Source: Ananas comosus | Lineage: Eukaryota > Streptophyta > Magnoliopsida > Poales > Bromeliaceae | DNA length: 64,000 bases | NCBI RefSeq assembly: GCF_001540865.1 | Contig: NC_033628.1 | Coordinates: 8,091,971 to 8,155,970, forward strand | Direction: 5' to 3' | In this document: positions 1-12,196 of the stretch, one piece after another | Position numbering within the stretch: position 1 is the stretch's first letter | Layout of the letters: every line of letters starts with the position of its first letter | The notes under the pieces: generated by a model | Told to the model about the DNA's origin: nothing | The model's input: only the letters and a program-made list of their open reading frames with translations | The model's database searches: none | Position numbers and translations under genes: made by a program

Positions 1-300
1 GAAAATGTCCGAGGGACGCCGGGGGGACGACGTCGACTAAGATGGCGTTACGGCGACGATTTTGGCGGTCGAAGAAGTCGTCGGAAAGGGGAACAAAGGC
101 GCTCAGGTACGCAAGTCGAGCGCACATTGCCCTGTATGCATTCAGCGGTAGGTGATCTATGTAGTGTCTAGCCTTGTGACCGGCCTTGAAGCACCGAACG
201 CACCAAAGGGGGTCGCGGCAGTGGGAAGCCCGTGATCTTTTGCCAAGCACCTGAAGCACTGACCCTTGAAGGAGAAACGGCCAGGGCTTTGTGGGAACAA
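1..300 (-). pseudogene. Double CCHC zinc-knuckle protein, LINE gag-like, partial at window edge
   Basis: The minus strand is open from the window edge to about base 202 and encodes a second zinc knuckle (bases 161-202) reading CVRCFKAGHKARHY. Its last metal ligand is Tyr rather than Cys. The first knuckle, CFRCLAKDH, lies at about 232-258 in another frame, so one base has been lost or gained between 202 and 232. Downstream of the knuckles the frame reads RRRNAILVDVVPPASLGHF before leaving the window. This pattern of two knuckles followed by a conserved basic segment is typical of the plant gag-like (ORF1-type) proteins of LINE elements and of a large uncharacterised plant family. The role would be nucleic-acid binding. 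The frameshift and lost ligand argue for a pseudogene; a sequencing indel is the alternative. Confidence 0.55.
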
Positions 301-1681
301 GGCAAAGGCTCTCAGTGGTGGGCGGGTACGAGGCAGGGGCAAGGAGGTGGGAGCGAGGGTGAGGAGAGCTTCACGGTACGTCTCCTTAAGAGGGGGTGGA
401 GTGGGTACTAGTTGATTACTTCTTAATTGCCTGTTGATCCAAGGCTTGTCCTTGGGCTGCAGATATATTTGAGTCCGAGGTAGGGGGATTAAATAACCTT
501 GGGCCGAATATGGGGCTTTCGTGGTTGAAGTAGATGGTCTTAGTTAATGCTCTGCCATCTTTGTCTGCCCAAAGAACTTTCTTGGCGGGGGGGTTGAGAC
601 TAGAGGGTCGAAGGTGGTTTGGCGCTGTACCATCATTCCCTAATGGGTAATTGGTTCCAATCTGTCTCGACTCCGGGGTAGAAACCGAGCCACCTACGGA
701 GGTGCTGTGGGGGGGTCTTCACCGAGCGCCTGACCTACGTCGCGGCTCCATGTTTGCTTCAAACCATTTTTCCTCCAGGTGCACCAACATGTCCTTTCCT
801 TTCCCCTCCAGCTTCGCCTGATTCTCATTTTCTATCCCCACCAGATGCACGATCAGCTTCTCCTTCCCCTTCCTGTCGACGTGTAGCTTCTCCTTTCCCT
901 TCCCATCAACGTGCAGCTTCTCCTTTCCCACGATGCTCATGACAGCTTCTACTTTTATATATCGAATGAAAACTTTAGTTCCAAGTGTCCTGCATTGCGA
1001 ATATTAATTTCTATTTTAATCAGATCACTCTATCAAACATGCTACAATGTTAACACACCATCTCCAGATCAGGGATGACCAGAAATAATCTAACATAGTT
1101 GATCAACCTGGCCCGATCCAAAAAATTACTAGATATGGACAAATTATTTTGTCCGAATTAAAATCCAAGTATGATAAGCAATTAAAAAAATTCTAACTAA
1201 GAGTTTAAATAGTAAAGTTAAATTATGGCAGGCTAGCTACTTTTTAAGTTTGAATAGTTCGTTTTAAAAAGATATATAAGGATCTCTGTGATTACAAAAC
1301 TTTTAATTTGAATACATTTTAATTTTAATTTTGATTTAATACACATTTTTACATTTTTTAGAAATTTGGAATAAAACGAAGTCCAAACAAGTTCGGATCA
1401 AGATACCTTATTTTAAATTGTGTTCCAATTTGAACACAATATATTGTCTCGTCTTGGTCTGAGTCATGCCCGGTAAAAAAAAAAAAAAATTCATTATACC
1501 TAATGACTGTCAGATTCATTTTTGTCCCGTACCCAAAGTTTTGCCGCGCCTACTAGTAATCAATGATATAATAGCTAAATCTGTTTCCCTACTGGTGATG
1601 AATGATGTAATAACTAACTCACTTTCCAAATTGTTCCTGGTTTAGAAAAAAATAGATAGAATGATCCAATTCAAATGAAAA
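301..1681. other. Non-coding stretch, no gene recognised
   Basis: Apart from the short tandem repeat at 855-932, this stretch is AT-rich and has only short unrelated ORFs. It ends at the GAAAA target duplication (1677-1681) of the solo LTR that follows. Confidence 0.5.
855..932. repeat. 30-bp tandem repeat, about 2.6 copies
   Basis: The phrase AGCTTCTCCTT recurs at 855, 885 and 915 with a constant 30-base period. On the minus strand it reads as ten-residue units of the type GKEKLHVDGK inside a 73-codon ORF (719-940). A repeat period divisible by three fits either a coding origin or chance; I do not recognise a protein. Confidence 0.7.
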
Positions 1682-2934
1682 TGTCACACCCCGGGGTCTC
1701 TTTTTGAAATCTAATTTGAAATCGGACTATCTTTATAAATCGGAGTTAGCGGAAAACTGGCCTCTTTTTTATTTTTTTATTTTTTGATCTTGACCCAGAG
1801 ATATAACAGCTCGCCACAAATACAAAAAATTTTCGAAACAAACGGACATATCTTTCCCCTATTTGCACGGTGTAACACATATACAATTAACAATTAGACT
1901 TCCACTCGTACACACAATAATACTAGAAGTACAAGGATCACTAATTTCGCATCATACAGCTAACGATCCTTAGTCACATCTATTCATGTTCATTCACATA
2001 TATCCTATTAGTTCCAAATGTCTCCCACACGAAGACTTTATTTGAAATTCTAACTTTCGAAAAGCCACAAGAAAACCATTTAAAAATCGTTCCCCACACG
2101 GGAGCCTTTATTTTGAAAATACTATCACGATAGGTAGAAAGCCAACATTCGAAAACTGAGACCAAAATCATAAGTGTTTAAAAGAAATGAAAATTTCAAA
2201 ACCATGAGTATCCAAAACTCATAAATATATCATCCAAAAATCCGCAAGTATAACATGTCAACTGAACCACATGTATCATCTACTAATAGGTGTAGGGGTA
2301 AACTATACTATCACATATATGTCTAATACTATGTATGAAGTAATCTAAAACATATACCATAGATCGAGACCTCTATGGCCGCCCACTACCTACAACATCA
2401 CGCTACATCCCGACCAATCTCATCTGCGTTACCTGAAAAAGAGTGAGGGGTGAGAACATGTAAACACATCTCCCCTTCCCAGTGGGTACCGCAAGCTGAC
2501 GAAGACAAGTGTTCTCACTGGTAACCAAGTATAGGTAAAGAAAGACCTACAGTAGCAATATAAGTGTAAAGAACAGAAAAACTGTAAGTAAGCATGCAAC
2601 AACCACTACTGTAACTATATGTGTCAACCGGATGAAAAGTCCAAATGTACCCAATCTATGTTGCCATGTCGGTCTAAGGACCTCAGGCAAGTGCCATGCC
2701 GCTCTAAATGGCATGTAACCCTAGCATAAGCTCCTGGGCTCACGAGTTGGCAACTAATCACTTTTTCGAAAAAGAACACCCTCCCGCTGGGGATCAGACT
2801 GCTGGTGTTCATGAAATGCTGTCAAACTGTGATGATCAATGCGACTATAATCAATAGCCAACCATCGACGAATGGCCGACAATCTCCGCCCCTCAGGGTA
2901 CACTGACCAATAGGTCATCGAACTGTAAGGGAAC

Positions 2935-3083
2935 ACGAGTACCGACCACTCAAGTCAACTAGGATGGGACAACCCAACATGCTTTCAAGTGTATGCAAGT
3001 ACCGACTACTCAGATCAACTAGTTGGTATGATGTCCATATCACAAAGGGTATTCAGGCACCGACCACTCAGGTCAACTAGAAG
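2935..3083. repeat. About 60-bp tandem repeat inside solo LTR
   Basis: Three copies of a unit beginning ACCGACYACTCA and containing TCAACTAG start at 2941, 3001 and 3059. The repeat lies within the LTR and has no coding significance that I can see. Confidence 0.65.
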
Positions 3084-5663
3084 GTGTATATCAATGTCAC
3101 TACTGCTCTACTCTAAGTCATGAATACAAGAGAGAATACACTAAGTAGAGCAAGATCAAAGTCATGTGATGAAAGGCTCAAGTACTGGATAGACAAGTAT
3201 ATGTAAACAATAAAGGATAGAGATGAAAGGAACATCATCTAGCGTGAACCACTAAACCGACTTCGGATCGAAGTACCCACCTGTATCCGTCGCTGCGGAT
3301 AGCTCCTACGAGACAAGTGAAGTCGACCGGACCTACGATAGGTCCACCGAGTCAGGATTTGATCCACATGACTCAAAACACAATGCTCACAAACCCAAAA
3401 CCATTCGCGGAATCGGTTTTCCAAAACCGATTCCCAAAACTCGTCGGGAATGTCAAAAACGCACCGGGATGCCCCTAGGACCCACGAAACTTTCCGAAAC
3501 ACATCGACTCATGCCGTGAGTCACCCACTACCCTGAAACACATCCATTTGAGTGTCCAAGCAGTGAACACAAGCACCAAGATCAACTCGATCATTGTCAG
3601 TCGACCACTTCGTTCTGGACTTCCGGAAGTGTCCACTTGGTCACCGGAAGCCTCCGCCGCTCACCTGTTGCCTTCGAATACACGAGGCGACCTTGGCAGC
3701 CAGCCAACGAGACTAGGCGATGATCCTTGGGGCGATCACGTAGCTAGAAACTCATCGCGACACGAACTCACGTTCTACCGATGATTTTGCCGAAAAACGT
3801 ACCGAAATCCCTCTGCCACTCATCCACCACCTCCGGACTTCGAAGATGGCAATAGCAATCAGCCAACAAGGCTTGGTGGGGTCTCTTGGGCATTCAAATG
3901 ACCAACTTACGAAAACTGCAACATAAATCGCTTCCAATCGACAAATTTCTGCCAAACGACGTTGTGGGACCCCATTACCTCTGTGCAACGGCTCCTGGAC
4001 CTCTTGACTGATTCGGACCTTTGACAATTAGTCAAGAGGTCGCCAACAGTGATTACACACTGTCCGAGGCTATGCGTGGGGTCCCCATTGCATACTAATT
4101 GGAATTAACCCAACAAAGCAACAACCACTATATAAATAATGCATAAAACATGAGTTTCACGCTCGTTATCCTAATCAGCAGTGCAGCGAATCAATCCAAC
4201 CAGTCGATTTGACTTGTCTCGACGCAAGGATCCTCGTTCTTACTATTCGGAGCGTGATCGACGACCAGACGGCTTCAAAACAACAGAAAAACCTCTCCAA
4301 CGGAATGCTTCCGAAAGTCGAAAAGTTGAAACTCAGTGACGAAAGGTCACCGGCAGCAATAGAGGTGAGCATCATGTTTAGCAAGTTGCGGGGATCGCCA
4401 TGCGCACTTTCGGATTGATCGGGAAGCGCCGGATGACCAGGAAACACCAACTGGGTCAAACCGACCCTAAGTGAGGCTAGGGCAGGGAGCAAAGGCTCCG
4501 ACCGACTGCCTGCGACTTACAGCGCCTGTGCCGGCAAGGGTCTGCCGCAGAGGGGAAGGGGAGCCCCTTCCTCTCGTCGGTCGGCGGTGGAGTGTAGCGG
4601 CGGCAATGCCTCAAGTAGTGCGGCCTGCGTGGCATGAGCTCGGGCTTGTAGGCCTGAAGCTGCGGGAGGCCGCGGTGGCGGCACGGTGGCGGAGCTCCCC
4701 ACACAAACGTGGCTAGGGCATCAAGGATTGTCGTAGTTGCAGGTCAGGACGGCAAGAGGCGGCGTCGGTGGACTTCCTTGAACCTCCGGCGTCGCCCAGA
4801 GGAAGAACGGCGCGGCGGCGGCAGCGATCGGGTGTCTTCCCACAGCCGCACAGCTCTATAGAGCTCCTTCTTAGCCACGGTCGCTCCCCAGGGCACGGGG
4901 TCACCGAGGAAGCATCGTGGACAACCACCCGAGGTGCAGGGGTTGTGCTGGCGTTGGTCTAGGTCGGCGGCGGCGCCGACCTAGGGGGCTCAGGCCCACT
5001 CCCCCCCACACACACCACATAATATTGGAGAGAGAGAGAAAGAGAAAGAAGAAGAAGAAAAGCTCATCTTCTTCTTCTTCGGCGGCAGTAACGACGGCAG
5101 TGGCTACCCTCTTAGATGGACAAGGAGGAGAGAAAGGTTGGGGGCTAGGGTTTTGGGTTCTCAAATCCCCAAAATCCAAAATCCAAAATCTAAACCTATA
5201 AACCACTAATCTCGGAGGATAATCACTCGAAAGTCCTCAAACTCTTGAAGTTTGCATTCTAATCCCTCTCCATTACGTTCCTCTCGCAAAAAGGTCCCTA
5301 CCCGCAAGTTTTCATGCAAAACGGAGCATCGTTCGCTTCAAAAAGGCAAGTTCAACCCAGATTAAATTCCCTCTCAGCAATAAAACCTATTTTTCTCAAA
5401 AACCGTGCGTTGAACATAAAATTCGTCAACACCATTGGTTCCGACACAATCAAACCATCGAAAATGAGCTATTGGATTGCCCGATATGGAGTTCAATTCG
5501 CGTCCGAAGCCTACCTCTCTCCTTGGTCATCGCCGAAACGCGGGTTACTATTCACTTTAAATGAAAAGTAATAATCGCGTAAAAACTTTACTTTAAATTC
5601 TTTTTCGCTTAAATTTGGTGGGCAAGCATAAAGTTAAAATACACATGATAATATTTAAGAATA

Positions 5664-6168
5664 GGAATAATTGCCTATATACCCCTCATGCGTTTGAAAA
5701 TATTTAATTTATCCCTACTTTTTTTTTCTTTCTAAAGTACCCCTTATATGTTCCACCGTTATTGCAAAATACCCCCATAGTTATCTCCTGTTAAGTTAAC
5801 TTGGGTTAAACGTGAATTAAATATCTACCACAGTTAAAAAAAATTAAAATATCAATTTTGCCCTTAACTTAAGGGCAAATAAGAAAGGTTGGTGACGGTA
5901 GAGGGTGTATTGGAAAAGACCAAAAGTCAAAATACTTTTTGTGCCCCTGACTTTAAGGGCAAATAAGAAAGACAGTGATGGTGGAAGGGTATATTTGAAA
6001 GGGCAAAATAGTAATTTTATAGAGATAACAGAGTTAATTAACAGATTTTAACTCTAGGAGTATATTAGAAATAGGTTGAAACATAGAAAAGGTATTTTCA
6101 ATATTAGCCTTCTAAGAGGGGTAAATCGGAAAGTCGGGAACTTCTCAGGGGTATATAAGCAATTGCCC
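5664..6168. mobile_element. Mutator-like MITE, about 505 bp
   Basis: The ends are inverted copies: ATTGCCTATATACCCCT on the left and AGGGGTATATAAGCAATTG on the right. The element is flanked by a perfect 10-base duplication TTTAAGAATA (5654-5663 and 6169-6178). A 9-10 base duplication and short ATTGC..ATATACCCCT termini fit non-autonomous Mutator-like MITEs of plants. Internally, a GGGCAAATAAGAAAG phrase recurs at about 5872 and 5958. It encodes nothing and sits inside the 1682-6216 solo LTR, so it inserted later. Confidence 0.8.
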
Positions 6169-6221
6169 TTTAAGAATATATCCAACAAACATAGGGAAAA
6201 ATTCTCAGTCCTCACAGAAAA

Positions 6222-7537
6222 TTAAAGTTTCAAAGACAAAATAAAAGTGGTACAAGTTCGATGACAAATGGTGTAATTTACCAAATCCAAGTTATGTTGG
6301 CTATCGAATCAATCCTATTTTAGGATCCAAAGTGGATAATCACAGTTGAACTCGACAAATAGATCAACCAACACTAGAGGCCCAATCTTAAAAAGATATG
6401 GCCTGATATCCACAAAAAATGCTAGAACTAGTAAGATTGAATATGACACCACAACCGCAATCATCTCATCAAAAAAGCACCAATTTGCCTTACAAGTAAC
6501 AAGTTTCTAAAGAGGGTATTGCTTAACATATGCTTGCAATATGACACCTTCTGCATTAGGAGAAAAAAAAGAGAAAAAAAGAGCAATCTGAATTTCGTAA
6601 TAGTAATTTTTCAAAATTGAAACAATTTGATCCATCATTCTCGAATCAAAATCATAATTGGTACACAATCAAGAAATGAAGACAATTCCTACTACATAAG
6701 ATTACAACAATATTTGCAATGTCAATCGATAGTGTAGAGTGAATTTCTAAGCAAGAGAAGGTTGTCGCCCACAAAAGCAAACAATCTAAATCCTTCCAAG
6801 AAAAGAAACTTTAACAATTAAATTCCGTTTAATCATACCCCCAAACAATCTCAAGCAATTTTAAGTGCATATCCTTTAATTTAACTTGAATGCTGACTAT
6901 AAGAATGTGGATCCAATCCAGCAAATGAGCTATTAAAAGGGCGAAACACCTGCAAATTAGGAACTACTTGTATTCTTGAAGAAATCGAAGTTTTTTTCTA
7001 TATTGCTCTATTTTTCTTTTAATTTTTCCTGTATGAACGACACTGTGCAACAGTCAGGAGGAAGGATCTGAATGCAAGCCGTAGATTGGGCTTGAAGGCG
7101 ACAATCATTACCACCTAGAGTCGCTTATTATTATTCATTGGATTTCAATTAAACCACATGCATCACGGCCATTCAAGTTCCCTACAAGATTGGGTAAAAC
7201 CATCAAGGCACCCTTTAGGGTTTCCAGTCAATATGTAGTGAACACAATTACAAAAAATACCTTATAGTATAGGTTGTATTAAACTAGACCTTGTACAAGT
7301 AAAGTACAACTAACAATAGTAGTAATCACATAAATACATAAGTGATTAGACTCTAACATGTGATGCCCTTCTTCTTTTAGGGGGATCACCTATCCTAAAA
7401 CTACTCTAGTGCTAGCGTGCTTATTCTTCTTAACCTCATAGGCCTAACCACTGCCTAAAATACTATAAAAGGGTTAATAGATATAGTCCCATTATACCTT
7501 ATATATAGGAATTCCAAATCCTAGGAGTGTCACATAA
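6222..7537. other. Non-coding; may include remains of a copia 3' LTR
   Basis: No ORF or domain is visible. On the minus strand, a purine-rich GATTGTAGGGGATGT phrase lies just below the copia RNase H remnant (about 7535-7550), followed by TATGTGACACTCCTAGG. That is where a polypurine tract and the start of a 3' LTR would be expected. A TATA-like CCTATATATAAGG follows at about 7500. I could not find the other end of this LTR. Confidence 0.3.
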
Positions 7538-7539
7538 CA

Positions 7540-9045
7540 TCCCCTACAATCTGAGTATCCCGAGGTTGGATGTGAGATTGATATGAAGCGCAGTAAAGCG
7601 AGCAGTAAACAAAGGTTGTGTGAAGATATCAGCCAACTTTTTATCAGAAGGAATGTGCATTAAAGAGAGATCACCCAGTTATACTTTCTTGTGCAGAATA
7701 TGATGGTCTAGTTCAATATGCTTTGACCATGTATGTAATATCAAATTGGCTGCAATGTATGTTGTACTAAGATTGTCACAATAGATAATGAGAGGATAAC
7801 ATAGAGACACACCAAGATCCTGGAGGAGACGACAAATCCAAATGCTCTTAGCAATAGTGAATGCAACACTATGATACTTAGATTTAGAGCTACAGCAAGA
7901 GATTGTCGGTTGTTAATTTCTTGGCAAACTACAAAATTAGATTGGAACCAAGAAAAACACAAAAACCAAAAGTCGAGCTTCGAGTGTCAGGATAAGCAGC
8001 ACAATAAGCATCAAAGTAGGTGATAAAAGAGGGAGAAGTACAACTTGAAAAATAAAGGCTTTAATTGATTGTCCCTCTAATATAACATAGAATGTGCTAA
8101 AAAGCTTGAAGGTGAGGGTCCCAAGATGCTTGTAGAAACTGAGCAACTAGATTCATAACATATGAGAATATATGGTATAATGAAGGTAAGACATTCGAGC
8201 CCACCAATGATCTGATGCTAAATATAAGAATCCTCAAGTAGGCGACCCTCATAAGAAGACATCTAAGTAGCAGATGCTGGCGGAGTAGAAATAGACTTGT
8301 TGGAAAACATACCAAGCCTCTCAAGTAGCTGTTGAGTATATTTCTTTCGATTCAGCCAAAGACCACGAGCTGAAATAGTAATTTCCACTCCCAAGAAAAA
8401 AAAATAAAGAGGTCCCAAATCTTTCAAAGCAAATTCTATCTAGAGTGTGAACATTAAAGAATTCAACATAGAGGACGAGCTGCATGTGATGATAATATCA
8501 TTAACATAGGAAAGGAGAACGAGAATTCATTCCTTATTATAGAACTCCCAGTAATCCTAACTTAGATAAACAACATGTGAAACATTGAAACCAAGCACCA
8601 GGCGCTTGTTTGAGTCCATAGATAGCCTTGCAAAATCTGCAAACATGATTAGAAAACAAAAGATGAATAAACCCACGAGGTTATTTCATATACACTTCTT
8701 CACTTAGAGCATTATAAAGAAATGAATTTTTCACATCAAGTTAGCGAAGAGGCCAACCAAAAGATAAAGCAATAGAAATAACTATTCAAATAGTAATTGG
8801 CTTCGCAACAAAAGGAAAAGTCATGACAGAAGAAAAAATCTCGTCAAAAAATCAATCCCTTATTGCTGCTTGAAGCCTCGTACAACAAGACGAGCTTTCA
8901 GATGCTCCAATGAACTATCTACTTTCTGCTTTACTTTATAGACCTATTTCAATAGATTAAAAGAGGTTGGTGGTGGAATTAGGTCCCACATAGAGTTAGA
9001 AAGAAAGCTTGAAATTCTTCTTGCATTGCCTAACACAAACCTACT
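7540..9045 (-). pseudogene. Ty1/copia reverse transcriptase-RNase H remnant
   Basis: Read on the minus strand in shifting frames, this matches the C-terminal half of a copia polyprotein. An AMQEEF start of the RT region lies near 9010, and LKARLVVRGFKQQ near 8870. GWPLRQLDVKN is near 8750, followed by KAIYGLKQAPGAWF near 8600. At the RNase H end KHIELDHHI lies near 7710 and DKKLADIFTQP near 7630. These are family signatures of the copia RT palm and the RNase H tail. Frameshifts and stops are frequent and no ORF exceeds 75 codons, so it is dead. It could be the 3' half of the copia element whose gag-integrase half lies at 37840-39600, but about 0.9 kb of integrase/linker is missing at the junction. 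Confidence 0.75.
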
Positions 9046-9192
9046 ACCTAAAATGCTTCAAAGAAAATATTAGGATCCGAACCCGAACAGAGCGGATTTT
9101 ACCCGATGTAAATGAATATGGATTTGGATATGGATATTTTTTAAAAAAATCCGATGGATTCAGGTTCGGATATGGATATTAAAAAAAATCCA

Positions 9193-9264
9193 AACCCGAA
9201 CCCGAACCCGATCCCGATCCGAACCCGAACCCGAACCCGATCCGAACCCGAACCCGAACCCGAA
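9193..9264. repeat. CCCGAA hexanucleotide array (left subterminal repeat)
   Basis: The sequence is composed of CCCGAA/CCCGAT units, mirrored by GGGTTC units at about 37690-37801 on the other side of the gypsy insertion. Not telomeric: the plant telomere unit is CCCTAAA. Confidence 0.75.
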
Positions 9265-9764
9265 AAATTTAATATAATGTAATATATAAAAAAAATTCAA
9301 ACCATTAGATCTGAATCTAAAGGCCAAAAAATCTCATACTTTTATAACCCAAATCCTAATAGTCAAAGCTTCCCAAACCCTAATAATAAAAACCTCAAAA
9401 GAGAGGGTCCTTGTATCTCCCTCTTAATTCCTCCCCATTCCCCAAGAGGCCAAGAGGGTGGCCATTCTCTTGTTGGCTTCTTTAGCTTGTTGCTTCCTCC
9501 CCAAGAATCACAAACTCAAATCTAAGGGAAAGATGGTAAGAATTTTTTTCAAAAAAAAAATTGATGTGGGTTTCTAACTTTCTTAGATTTTTAATATTTA
9601 TGTATCTTTTTTTTTCTTACTTTTTAATTTTAATCTCTTAGTTCTTATGGGTTGTTGGGCAATAGAACTTTGTTTTTCCTTTTTAAAATTTTTTATTTTA
9701 TTTTTTTTAATTAGTATTTTTAACTTTAGTCTCTTCATTCTTATGGGTTGTTGGGCAATGGAAC

Positions 9765-11851
9765 TATAGTACACTGAACTTTAGCAAATTGAAAGATTCT
9801 AGTGTTAGAATAGTAATTGAAACTATTCTAGCTATTTTGAGGATTGTCGGGAGTGTACTGGCATTGAACTTAGGTGTTCTAAGTGCCAGAATGGGTTACT
9901 GACACTAAAACTATCAATTTTAGGTTTTGAGTGTTGATTACCAGTACCTGATTGGGGTACCGATACCTCAGAGGGTTGCCAAATTGGGTAGCTCTCGAGT
10001 TTGAGAAATTGGAGCTGGGTACTGGTACTGCATTGAGCTAGTACCGGTACACCGCATTAAACCCAGCTATCCAACGCTTGGGTTTTAGCTGTTTAAGTGC
10101 CGGGTAACAATACCTCAACCTAAGTACCGATACTCAATGCGGCAGTTTGAGTTGGTAAAGGAATTTTTAGTAATTTTGCAATTGTGGTTATCCTTATTAA
10201 TCCCAAACCAACCCCAAGCTGGTTTCTTTGTGTTTGAGCTTGGAGAAAACAGGATAAGCCTTTCTCTTTCTCTCTCTAGGTTCCATTGCAATTTTTGGGT
10301 GGAAAGTGATGGAATTGGGTTCTTTTCTTTTATCCTTTTCATGCTAGCTGGTCTTGAAAGCTTTGAAGGAACTGTGGAAGTGAAGAAGGAGATATTCTGA
10401 GGATATAGTTTTCGATCTTAGCTCAAGGGTGAGCTTGGCTTGGAGTTTTGTAAGGTTGGCTTCTTAATTGCTACCCTATATATGATTTTTGGTTGATTTA
10501 GAGTTTAGCTTTGGGTTAACTCTTAGCTAAGTTGTAGAACTCATTTGGTTGAGTATTTAACCTTCTTTTAGGTTGGTATTGGAGGGTCCAACCTGAAGTG
10601 AAGTGTGGATTAGAGTTTTACTCTATATAAGGTACGACTCTACCAATGTTAACTGGATTCTTAAGGTTCTTGGTAGGAGGCTTTGTAAAAGCTCCTAATT
10701 AATCTAAACTGGTTATTAGGGTGCTTGAAGGCTTCAAGCAATCGGAAGGAGTCGTCGTGTATCATCTAGCACACTTGTGTAGACAAGTTAAAAAGGTCAT
10801 TGATATAATAGAGCTAGCATGAATTTCATGTTAATGTTTATAACCTAGTTAAATAACTAGCATTTGACATGGGGACTTAGACTTCGACCTATGAGTCGTT
10901 AGAGGATATGCCATGTTTTAGACATGATGATTGAGAGCTTTATATTGTGAATCATGCTTGTTTGCCATTGTGCTCATTCGCACATGCTTGTGAGGGTCGC
11001 TCCCCACAAACCGGCACTCCAAAGTTGGCCTATGTGACATCATGCTCACCCGTGCGGGATTGAGTGTCGAAGTGGATTGCCGTAGGGAGTTAATACAACC
11101 ACGGGCCATTAGGCACGGCGCAAGCCAGACTACTCATGTGTTGGTCCTTGTAAATTGGGTAAAGATAACCAAATGTGTTAATTAAATGATCACTACTAGA
11201 TAGTGTACATTCATGGATATATTCTAGCATGCTTACTCATTTAGAGTAGTTTTATACTTGTTGCATATTATTATTTGCATTGGAGGCATAACAGTTCTAG
11301 TATTCATTAATTGTTTAATGTTTATATCATGGTATAGTGTACATGTTTACTATTTGTGTCTCAGGGACCAAGTGGTGTAATTCGCTGACATCGGCGGCTT
11401 ACCCATTGAGAACTATTGACTAATAGTTCTGATGACCTATTTGTTGTTGTTCTATTTTCATAGCCATCCACAACAGGAGAGGCTAGGAATCACGACAAGG
11501 GGGTCGCATCTAGCTAGACATATCCGGAGTTACCGCTAGGTGATCACCTCTCTATTTGAGTGAGCTGGAGAGGTTTATGTACTCATTGTATACAGACCAC
11601 CACATATATTTTAGTTGTTTTTGTGACCGATGGATGTATGTATTACTTTGGGAATTGTTCATGTTAGTATTATATTTTTCGTTCTACTTGTTTAGAGAGT
11701 AGTATTTGTCATATACTCTGATATCATGTTAGATGCTTCTATTTCTTTATGCTATTTCTAACATGTCTATTGTAGACGCCTTGTATACTCTGGGTATATG
11801 GCGGGTCTGTGTGCGTACCGGGTAGACTTCCGCTGAAGCCCGGGCGTGACA
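9765..11851 (+). repeat. 5' LTR of the gypsy element
   Basis: It begins TATAGTACACTGAAC (canonical TG mutated to TA) and ends GGGCGTGACA. Compared with the 3' LTR it lacks about 202 bases; in the 3' LTR that segment lies between two ATGTAT hexamers (36101 and 36303). A TATA-like CTATATAAGG lies at about 10623. The GAACTATT hairpin is at 11410-11429 and a pyrimidine-rich AG ends at 11463. The conserved core block runs about 10964-11147. Palindromic ACCGGT-like sites at 9940-10131 are more decayed than in the 3' LTR. Confidence 0.92.
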
Positions 11852-11859
11852 GATTATAG

Positions 11860-11872
11860 TGGTATCAGAGCC
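11860..11872 (+). other. Primer-binding site, initiator tRNA-Met type
   Basis: TGGTATCAGAGCC lies eight bases after the 5' LTR. It is the usual plant PBS complementary to the 3' end of initiator tRNA-Met, used to prime minus-strand DNA synthesis. Confidence 0.93.
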
Positions 11873-12196
11873 TAGGGTTAAGTCTTAGTGGACCTAGTAA
11901 ACCTTAAGCTAGTTGGACTATAAGAAAATAGGCTCGTGAGAGACGGGGTCTAATTGATTTTGGAGTGAAAGTATTATGATTGGGTATTTAATAAACTCCG
12001 AATGATTGGAGATTGATTAAAATGTACAATTTCTAACTTCGCAGAAGGTCACATTGGCGGCTGACAACGTGACATCGGAAGTTAATTGTGTAGGTCATTT
12101 CATTACTTTCACATGATTGGGTAGTTATTTTGTTGAGTTGGGTTATGATAGCGTGGGTTTTACTAACTTACGCTTGTTATGTTGTTGCAGCTCAAA

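Larger units (their letters stand above)
1682..6216 (-). mobile_element. Solo LTR of a Ty3/gypsy-type element, large (about 4 kb) family
   Basis: The segment begins TGTCACACCCC and ends CAGTCCTCACA, and is flanked by the perfect 5-base target duplication GAAAA (1677-1681 and 6217-6221). Read on the minus strand it has the TG...CA ends and the GGTGTGACA-type 3' terminus shared by the other LTRs here. There is no PBS, PPT or polyprotein inside, so it is a solo LTR. It resembles the 18122-22470 insertion along much of its length, for example around 3490 versus 19890 and around 5550 versus 22320. After subtracting the inner MITE and its duplicated target the LTR is about 4.0 kb. Confidence 0.85.

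Noticed and set aside
4471..5206. GC-rich overlapping ORFs in the first solo LTR
   Set aside because: Both strands open, low complexity with a CTT/GAA run, no domain, inside an LTR.
9193..9264. Possible interstitial telomere repeat
   Set aside because: The unit is CCCGAA, not CCCTAAA, and it is mirrored as a subterminal inverted repeat at 37690-37801.
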